NCBI GenBank assembly: GCA_902795135.1
Contig: CADBJW010000026.1
Coordinates: forward strand, 1-64,000
Reading direction: 5' to 3'
Length of the DNA: 64,000 bases
Source of the DNA: an uncultured Eubacteriales bacterium
GTDB lineage: Bacteria; Bacillota; Clostridia; Peptostreptococcales; Anaerovoracaceae
Positions 58,574 to 64,000 of this stretch are shown piece after piece (the first letter of the stretch is position 1; each line of letters starts with the position of its first letter). Both the position numbers and the translations under genes were made by a program. The notes under the pieces are model-generated. The model was not told where the DNA came from. It saw only the letters and a program-made list of their open reading frames with translations, and ran no database searches.

Positions 58574-59560
58574 ATGATGGAAGGAATCCTATTCAACATA
58601 CAGCATTTCACGATTCACGACGGACCGGGGATACGGACAGAACTGTTCATGAAAGGATGTCCCATCCGTTGCCGCTGGTGCTCCAATCCAGAGGGGTTTG
58701 ACCAAAAGCCTGAACCGGGAGTGTACAAGAAAAAGTGTCTGGGGAAAAAGGCCTGTGGCCTTTGTATTGCGGCTTGTCCCGTAATGCAGGCAGATTCCCA
58801 GAATCCGGATTCCGGTCCACTGAAGTTCTACCGGAACAAACTGACCGCGATTGACTACGAAAGATGCATCCGGTGCATGGCTTGCGCAGCAAGCTGTCCA
58901 TCCGAGGCGATCAAGGAGTGGGGAAGAACGCTGACGGTAGAGGAAGCCATGGAAGAAATCCGCAGGGACAAGGGCTACTACGACCGTTCCGGCGGAGGCG
59001 TCACGATTTCCGGCGGAGAACCGCTCTTGCAGACGGATTTTGTTGCAGAAGTCTTTCACAGGTGCCGGCAAGAAGGCATTCAGACCTGTTGCGAATCCAG
59101 CCTTTGCGTAAGCTGGAAGGAAGTAGAAAAGCTTTTGCCGCTAACAGATCTGTGGATCGCAGACCTGAAAATGATGGATGAAGAGCGGCACAGAAAATAT
59201 ACCGGAAGCGATAACCGGCTGATTCTGGAAAATCTAAAAAAACTGTCAAAGGTTCCGGATCTGCAGCTCATTCTGCGCATTCCGGTGATTCCGGAAGTCA
59301 ACGATACAGAAGCAAACATGACTGCCACTGCCGACTTCATTCTGAATGAAATGGGTGGGCAGGTCAGGACGCTGCAGCTGCTTAGTTTTATGCGGCTTGG
59401 AGAGGAAAAGTACGCATCCTTAGGAAAATCATACGAGATGAAGAGTGTCCGATTTCGAAGGGACTACTTTCAGAAAAAGATCAACCGGTTTGCGGATTAT
59501 TTTAACAGCCGGGGAATTCACACACTGGTGGGAACCCGAGAAAAACAGGATGAGAAATAA
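58574..59560 (+). CDS. Glycyl-radical enzyme activase (radical SAM)
   Basis: 328 residues. CPIRCRWC (about 29-36) binds the SAM [4Fe-4S] cluster; two ferredoxin-type clusters follow (CGLCIAACP and CIRCMACAASCP), typical of activases for dehydratase-type glycyl-radical enzymes. GGVTISGGEPLLQ is the GGE motif. It installs the radical on the protein encoded 13 bases downstream. ATCAGGAGTAA precedes the ATG. Confidence 0.95.
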   Translation: MMEGILFNIQHFTIHDGPGIRTELFMKGCPIRCRWCSNPEGFDQKPEPGVYKKKCLGKKACGLCIAACPVMQADSQNPDSGPLKFYRNKLTAIDYERCIRCMACAASCPSEAIKEWGRTLTVEEAMEEIRRDKGYYDRSGGGVTISGGEPLLQTDFVAEVFHRCRQEGIQTCCESSLCVSWKEVEKLLPLTDLWIADLKMMDEERHRKYTGSDNRLILENLKKLSKVPDLQLILRIPVIPEVNDTEANMTATADFILNEMGGQVRTLQLLSFMRLGEEKYASLGKSYEMKSVRFRRDYFQKKINRFADYFNSRGIHTLVGTREKQDEK

Positions 59561-59572
59561 AGGAGTTTTACG

Positions 59573-62107
59573 ATGATGCACACAGCAAATAATGAAATGC
59601 ATACGACGGCCTGTGGGTGCGACCAGATCGATCAGACCTATAGTCTGGGTTATGTATCGGGGCATGAGGACTGGTCACCCTATCCGAGAGTGAACCGGCT
59701 GCGTCAGGTTTTTCTGGATCGTCCTTTTAATATTGACATAGAGCGTTTTCGAAATGTGACGGAAGCCTATCGGGAGCACGAAGCAGATTCCGTCAAGATT
59801 CGATGTGCAAAGGCTTTTGAACGGATCCTGAGCCTTGCGACACTCTATATTTACGAGGACGACCTGATTTTAGGAGAAATCGCGGCTCCGGCCAAGGCAT
59901 CTCCTCAGTATCCGGAATTCTCCGTTAACTGGATGCTCCACGAAGCACTCTACGAACCATTTGAGGAACGGGAGCACGACCAGTTTTATTTCGCATGCGA
60001 CGAGGACCGGGAAGAATTTATTGAACTCTGCAAGTACTGGCAGGGAAAGGCTGTGGATGACTATGTAAATGTACGGCTGGACGATGAAATGACAAAGGGC
60101 TCGCAGACCGGTAAGAAAATATTCCAAACCAATCTCTATCATTATGGTGGCGTTGGCCATCTGGTTATGAACTACGAGAAGATCCTGCGAATCGGTTTCG
60201 ATGGAATGATCGAAGAAGCAAAAGCCGGACTGGAACGGTTAACGAAGAAAGATGCAGAGTATGCGGAAAAGCGGGATTTTTACTATGCCGTTATCATTTG
60301 CCACGAAGCGGCAAAGAAATACATCGAACGGTATGCGGCTCTGGCAGAGGAGAAGTGCTTTGCAGAAAGGGACGAGAAGCGGCGGCAGGAGCTTATGCAA
60401 ATGGCAGCAAACTGTCAGCAGATCGCAGGCGGACCAGCCAGGAGTTTCTGGCAGGCGCTGCAGTTGTTTAACTTCGCCACCACACTGACCCAGATCGAAT
60501 CCAACGGCCATTCCGTTTCCTACGGCAGGATGGACCAGTGGCTCTATCCGTACTATGAAGCGGATATGAAGTCGGGAGCCATCACCAAAGAGTTTGCCCA
60601 GGAATTGCTGGAAGTGACCTTTGTGAAGATGAACAATCCGACGAAGATCCGTGACGGCGGAACGGCGAAAGTGCGTCAGGGCAGAGGATTCGGAGGCGAA
60701 TGTCTGACCATTGGCGGTGTAGACAAGAATGGTAATGACGTGACCAATGACCTGACCATGATGATGTTAGACGCTTCGGTCCATACTAGAATGATGTGTC
60801 CATGGCTTTTGGTCAGAATGCACGAGAATACGCCCTACGAGCTAAAGGTCAAGACGGCAGAATGCATCCGTGCCGGATATGGACACCCGAAAATCTTTAA
60901 CGATGCGCCTACGATCAAGGCGCAGATGCGAAAGGGACAGAGCCTAGAAGAGGCCAGAGATTACGCAGTGGTCGGCTGCGTGGAACCGAATCTTCCGTAC
61001 CGGGAATATGGGTGGCATGACGCATCGTATATCAATACGGTCAAATTCATGGAAATGGTCTTAAATGGCGGACGTTGTCTGGACTGTGGACCCCACTGCT
61101 CCCGCTGGGAAAAATGCGGCGCCATTGGACAGCAGCTGGGACCGAATACCGGAAGTCTGGAAACCTATGAGACCTTTGAAGAAGTCCTGGAGAGTGTGGA
61201 TCAACAGTTTGATTACTGGGCAGATCAGATGTGCGCAACCATGAACATTGTGGACCGGGCGCACAGAGAACGGAAACCGCTGCCTTATTTATCGGCCTTT
61301 TTCGAAGGCTGTCTGGAAGATGGCATCGATGTGACCGCTGGAGGAACGAAATACAACGGCATCGGCCCGCAGGCATCTGGCCTTGCCACCTGCGCAGATA
61401 CATTGGCCGTCATCAAGCAACTGGTCTTTGAAGAAAAGAAATATACAGGCGGTCAGCTTTTGCAGGCTCTTAAAGATAACTGGAAAGGCCATGAGGTCTT
61501 GTATGCTCTGGTTAACAGCTCGAAAGTCCACCATTATGGCAACGACGATGATTACGCGGATGACCTGTTTAAGTTCATGTTTGAATGCTACTGCAGAAAC
61601 CTGACAGGAAGACCGACCATCCGGGGCGGAGAATTCACACCGGGTGTCTATTCTGTCAGCGCCAATGTAGGCATGGGACTGAACACCAATGCATCACTGG
61701 ACGGACGAAAAGCAGGCGAGGCCATCTCCGATAACATGGGTCCGGTTCATACAGACATGGGCTCCCACGATGTGAAAGGGCCCATTGCCATCGCTCATTC
61801 CATTGCCAAGGTCGATCACAGCCTGGCAACCAACGGGACTCTGTTGAATTTGAAATTCCCCCAGGAAGCGGTAAAAGGTGTCGAGGGAAGGGACAATCTG
61901 ATCAGCTACATCGACGAATACCTTGCCGGTGGTCCGATGCACGTACAGTTCAACATTATGAGCTCGGAAACCATGAAGGCCGCCCAGAAGAAACCGGAAG
62001 AATACAAAGACATGTTGGTTCGGGTAGCCGGGTACAGTGCGTATTTCGTGGAACTGGGTGAGGCCCTGCAAAAGGATCTGATCCAGAGAACCGATTTATC
62101 GTTTTAA
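59573..62107 (+). CDS. Glycyl-radical enzyme, dehydratase/lyase type
   Basis: 844 residues. The thiyl Cys is Cys469 in VGCVEPN, followed by Glu471; the radical Gly is Gly820 in VRVAGYSAYF. GCVEP places it with the diol/glycerol dehydratase, choline TMA-lyase and related PflD-like enzymes rather than pyruvate formate-lyase (which has CC). HYGNDDDYADD and the C-terminal FVELGEALQKDL fit the same group. The substrate is not assignable; no microcompartment shell genes are nearby. AAAGGAGTTTTACG precedes the ATG. Confidence 0.93.
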   Translation: MMHTANNEMHTTACGCDQIDQTYSLGYVSGHEDWSPYPRVNRLRQVFLDRPFNIDIERFRNVTEAYREHEADSVKIRCAKAFERILSLATLYIYEDDLILGEIAAPAKASPQYPEFSVNWMLHEALYEPFEEREHDQFYFACDEDREEFIELCKYWQGKAVDDYVNVRLDDEMTKGSQTGKKIFQTNLYHYGGVGHLVMNYEKILRIGFDGMIEEAKAGLERLTKKDAEYAEKRDFYYAVIICHEAAKKYIERYAALAEEKCFAERDEKRRQELMQMAANCQQIAGGPARSFWQALQLFNFATTLTQIESNGHSVSYGRMDQWLYPYYEADMKSGAITKEFAQELLEVTFVKMNNPTKIRDGGTAKVRQGRGFGGECLTIGGVDKNGNDVTNDLTMMMLDASVHTRMMCPWLLVRMHENTPYELKVKTAECIRAGYGHPKIFNDAPTIKAQMRKGQSLEEARDYAVVGCVEPNLPYREYGWHDASYINTVKFMEMVLNGGRCLDCGPHCSRWEKCGAIGQQLGPNTGSLETYETFEEVLESVDQQFDYWADQMCATMNIVDRAHRERKPLPYLSAFFEGCLEDGIDVTAGGTKYNGIGPQASGLATCADTLAVIKQLVFEEKKYTGGQLLQALKDNWKGHEVLYALVNSSKVHHYGNDDDYADDLFKFMFECYCRNLTGRPTIRGGEFTPGVYSVSANVGMGLNTNASLDGRKAGEAISDNMGPVHTDMGSHDVKGPIAIAHSIAKVDHSLATNGTLLNLKFPQEAVKGVEGRDNLISYIDEYLAGGPMHVQFNIMSSETMKAAQKKPEEYKDMLVRVAGYSAYFVELGEALQKDLIQRTDLSF

Positions 62108-62140
62108 CGAGATAATGGATTTCCAACAACCAACCAGATG

Positions 62141-62170
62141 AAAGGCGCAATCAAATGTGCGCCTTTTTTG
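62141..62170 (+). terminator. Terminator after the glycyl-radical enzyme
   Basis: AAAGGCGCA/TGCGCCTTT stem with following T run. Confidence 0.88.
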
Positions 62171-62261
62171 TGTACCTGATTCGTGAGAAGAATGTCGCCG
62201 AATTCGTGAGAAGAATGCCGCCGATGATCAACGTTGCACCAAGCAATGCTGCAGCCAGCAT
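62151..62261 (-). pseudogene. Small membrane peptide, likely the C-terminal remnant of a DMT/EamA transporter
   Basis: 36 residues beginning MLAAALLGATLIIGGILLTN, like the last helix of EamA transporters. AAGGAGGTCCGCATC before its ATG suggests it may still be translated. The coding end contains a tandem repeat of TTCGTGAGAAGAATG (about 62180-62218). It runs into the terminator on the other strand. Confidence 0.4.
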
Positions 62262-62385
62262 GATGCGGACCTCCTTGACACTATAATAGCTCTGGTTTAT
62301 CATTGAGTAAAACGCAAGATAATCATAATAAATTTGACAAATCATCAAAGAAAGAAAAACATGATGATAAAAAGAGGAGACGATC

Positions 62386-63249
62386 ATGGATACAGAACGA
62401 TGTAAAGCTCTCTTGTGTGCCATAGAAACCGGAAGCCTTACGGCAGCCTCAGAGGCGATGGGATACACAGCTTCAGGCGTTAGCAGGATGATGGCATCCA
62501 TGGAAGAAGAGGCCGGATTCCCGCTTTTGGTGCGCAGCCGGGGCGGTGTCGTGCCCACGGAGGAATGCAAACAGCTGATGCCGCTATTGAAGGAGCTTGT
62601 ACGGATTACGGAGACTTATGAGCAGATGACCGGCGAGATTTGCGGACTGACTCGTGGATCGATTCAGATCGGAACATCCTATTATGCATATTACGACTGG
62701 TTTGCCAGACTGATTGCGGATTTTGAAGAACAGTACCCAGGAATCAAAGTCGAAATCGTGGATGGTACGAGTACGGAGCTTTTGCGCGCCATGGATGACC
62801 ACAGAGTCGATCTTTGTATCGTCAGTAAACGGGACGGGCGTCACAACTGGACTTTTCTTGAGAAGGATCAGCTGATGGCCTGTTTGCCGGAGAATCACCC
62901 GATGGCTGGGCAAAAGAGTTTCCCGGTCAGCGCTTTTGCATCGGAGGATTTCATTGAGTTGTATCCGGGCAGAGAAACAGATAACTCAATGATGATGATG
63001 GAATACGGAATTACTCCGAAGGTAAAGTATTCCACTTCGGACAACTATGCCGCATACGCCATGGTGGCTGCAGGGCTGGGAATTGCCTGTACCAATGCCA
63101 TCATTGCGGAAGCCTTTACAGGGGGCGTGAGGTATCTGCCTTTGCGGCCGAAACGAATCATAGAAATCGGTATGGCAACCCCGGATTCGGAGGTCATGTC
63201 GCCGGCTGCAAAGAAGTTCGCCGAATTTGCATTGCAGCGTTTTCAGTGA
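62386..63249 (+). CDS. LysR-family transcriptional regulator
   Basis: 287 residues. N-terminal winged HTH (CKALLCAIETGSLTAASEAMGYTASGVSRMMASMEEEAG in parts), then a substrate-binding domain (GSIQIGTSYYAYYDW, GLGIACTNAI). It stands downstream of, and in the same direction as, the glycyl-radical genes, so control of them is possible but not proved. AGAGGAGACGATC precedes the ATG. Confidence 0.93.
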   Translation: MDTERCKALLCAIETGSLTAASEAMGYTASGVSRMMASMEEEAGFPLLVRSRGGVVPTEECKQLMPLLKELVRITETYEQMTGEICGLTRGSIQIGTSYYAYYDWFARLIADFEEQYPGIKVEIVDGTSTELLRAMDDHRVDLCIVSKRDGRHNWTFLEKDQLMACLPENHPMAGQKSFPVSAFASEDFIELYPGRETDNSMMMMEYGITPKVKYSTSDNYAAYAMVAAGLGIACTNAIIAEAFTGGVRYLPLRPKRIIEIGMATPDSEVMSPAAKKFAEFALQRFQ

Positions 63250-63261
63250 AAGGAGAGAAAA

Positions 63262-63945
63262 ATGAACAAGATCCAGCAGGAGCTGTTTGCGCTTCAGGAT
63301 ACGGCATACCGCGATTTCCAGAGCAAACTGATTCCTAACGTAAACCCGGAAACCGTGATTGGGGTTCGTACACCGGAACTCAGAGCCTTTGCAAAAGCGC
63401 TGGTCAAGAAAGGCGAGGAAGTGGAGTTTCTCGGTGCACTCCCTCATCAATATTTTGACGAAAACCAGCTGCATGCCTTTATCCTATCGGAAATCAAGGA
63501 CTACGATCGCTGCATGCAGGAGACCGAGCGGTTTCTGCCCTTTATTGATAACTGGGCAACATGCGATCAGCTTTCACCAAAAGTCTTCAAGAAACATCGC
63601 CAAAAGCTGCTGCCACATATAGAGAAATGGATCACTTCAGAGGAAGTTTACACCGTCCGATTTGCAATCGGCGCGCTGATGCGATACTTTTTGGACGATG
63701 ACTTCGACCTTGCCTATCCGGAACTGGTGGCCGCAGTCCGCTCAGAAGAATACTATGTAAACATGATGATTGCCTGGTATTTCGCCACGGCGCTGGCCAA
63801 ACAGTACGAATCCATACTGCCATATTTCGAAACCCAAAGGCTTGACGATTGGACCCATAATAAAGCGATACAGAAAGCAGTCGAAAGCAGGAGAATCACT
63901 ATGCAGCAAAAGGAATATCTAAAGAATTTGAAAGCAAAAAGATAG
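63262..63945 (+). CDS. AlkD-like DNA alkylation repair protein
   Basis: 227 residues, all helical HEAT-like repeats. GVRTPELRAFAKAL, FIDNWATCDQLSPKVF and TVRFAIGALMRYFL resemble DNA alkylation repair (AlkD-type) glycosylases. AAAGGAGAGAAAA precedes the ATG. 13 bases after the LysR gene. Confidence 0.85.
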   Translation: MNKIQQELFALQDTAYRDFQSKLIPNVNPETVIGVRTPELRAFAKALVKKGEEVEFLGALPHQYFDENQLHAFILSEIKDYDRCMQETERFLPFIDNWATCDQLSPKVFKKHRQKLLPHIEKWITSEEVYTVRFAIGALMRYFLDDDFDLAYPELVAAVRSEEYYVNMMIAWYFATALAKQYESILPYFETQRLDDWTHNKAIQKAVESRRITMQQKEYLKNLKAKR

Positions 63946-63961
63946 CAGTATCAAGGGAATA

Positions 63962-64000
63962 GTGTGATATAATAGCTCTATAATTTTAGTAAAGTGAGGT
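63962..64000 (+). promoter_or_regulatory. Possible promoter at the right edge
   Basis: Two TATAAT hexamers lie near 63968 and 63980 ahead of AGTGAGGT at the window edge. The gene they serve is outside. Confidence 0.35.

Noticed and set aside
59573-62107. Calling the glycyl-radical enzyme pyruvate formate-lyase
   Set aside because: It has a single Cys in GCVEP, not the adjacent Cys-Cys pair of PflB, and its activase carries extra ferredoxin clusters.
1-64000. CRISPR arrays or insertion sequences
   Set aside because: No regularly spaced repeat array and no transposase frame were seen on either strand.

Overview
The window looks like a chromosomal segment of an anaerobic, low-to-mid GC Bacillota of the class Clostridia, probably a gut or oral relative of the Eubacteriales/Anaerovoracaceae. 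That placement is inference. The signs are AGGAGG-type Shine-Dalgarno sites, consensus TTGACA/TATAAT promoters, glycyl-radical enzymology, [NiFe]-hydrogenase maturation genes and a siphovirus prophage of Firmicutes type.

Layout. (1) 1-17411, host backbone: the 3' end of tuf; a zinc-ribbon membrane protein; hypF-hypA on the minus strand; a sodium:neurotransmitter-type symporter; an aminoacyl-tRNA editing protein; hypC-hypD-hypE; deoC; a GNAT protein; a YlmH-like S4 protein; metF. A small accessory patch follows (HicB/HicA toxin-antitoxin) between copies of the 3' end of a tRNA-Arg(ACG). Then come small unknown genes, an RluA-family pseudouridine synthase, signal peptidase I, smpB, a coiled-coil protein and ssrA (tmRNA, tag AKTNNNFALAA). 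(2) 17406-52067, a nearly complete prophage inserted at the last bases of ssrA. Its order is serine integrase, a DUF3644/HEPN gene with an adjacent structured RNA, cI-like repressor / Cro-like switch with four operators, early genes (PcfK/PcfJ-like, DUF3102, HUH Rep-like, PC4-like), late regulator, terminase, portal, MuF head protein fused to an ADP-ribosyltransferase-like domain, Prp-type protease, scaffold, capsid, connectors, tail genes, tape measure, tail tip and fibres, holin, CHAP endolysin. (3) 52068-64000, host: the displaced ssrA terminator; a palindrome-regulated operon (two ABC exporter-fold ATPases, an LCM-type methyltransferase, a ZIP metal transporter); a CPBP protease-like gene; a glycyl-radical enzyme with its activase; a LysR regulator; an AlkD-like DNA alkylation repair protein.

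The most notable signals are: a textbook -1 frameshift site that would add an Ig-like domain to the major capsid protein; about 30 copies of TGAAGCGG in the prophage, all on one strand and clustered around the packaging genes, which looks like a Chi-type or other DNA-level motif; a HEPN-family gene convergent with a self-contained structured RNA; a decaying MuF toxin/immunity pair; a phage Prp protease whose expected target motif LQLFA occurs at the N-termini of scaffold and capsid; integrase coding sequence that runs into ssrA, so that integration changes the enzyme's C-terminus; and several host genes whose TATAAT box lies only 6-10 nt before the start codon, implying leaderless mRNAs.

All functional calls were made by reading motifs by eye. 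No database search was run.
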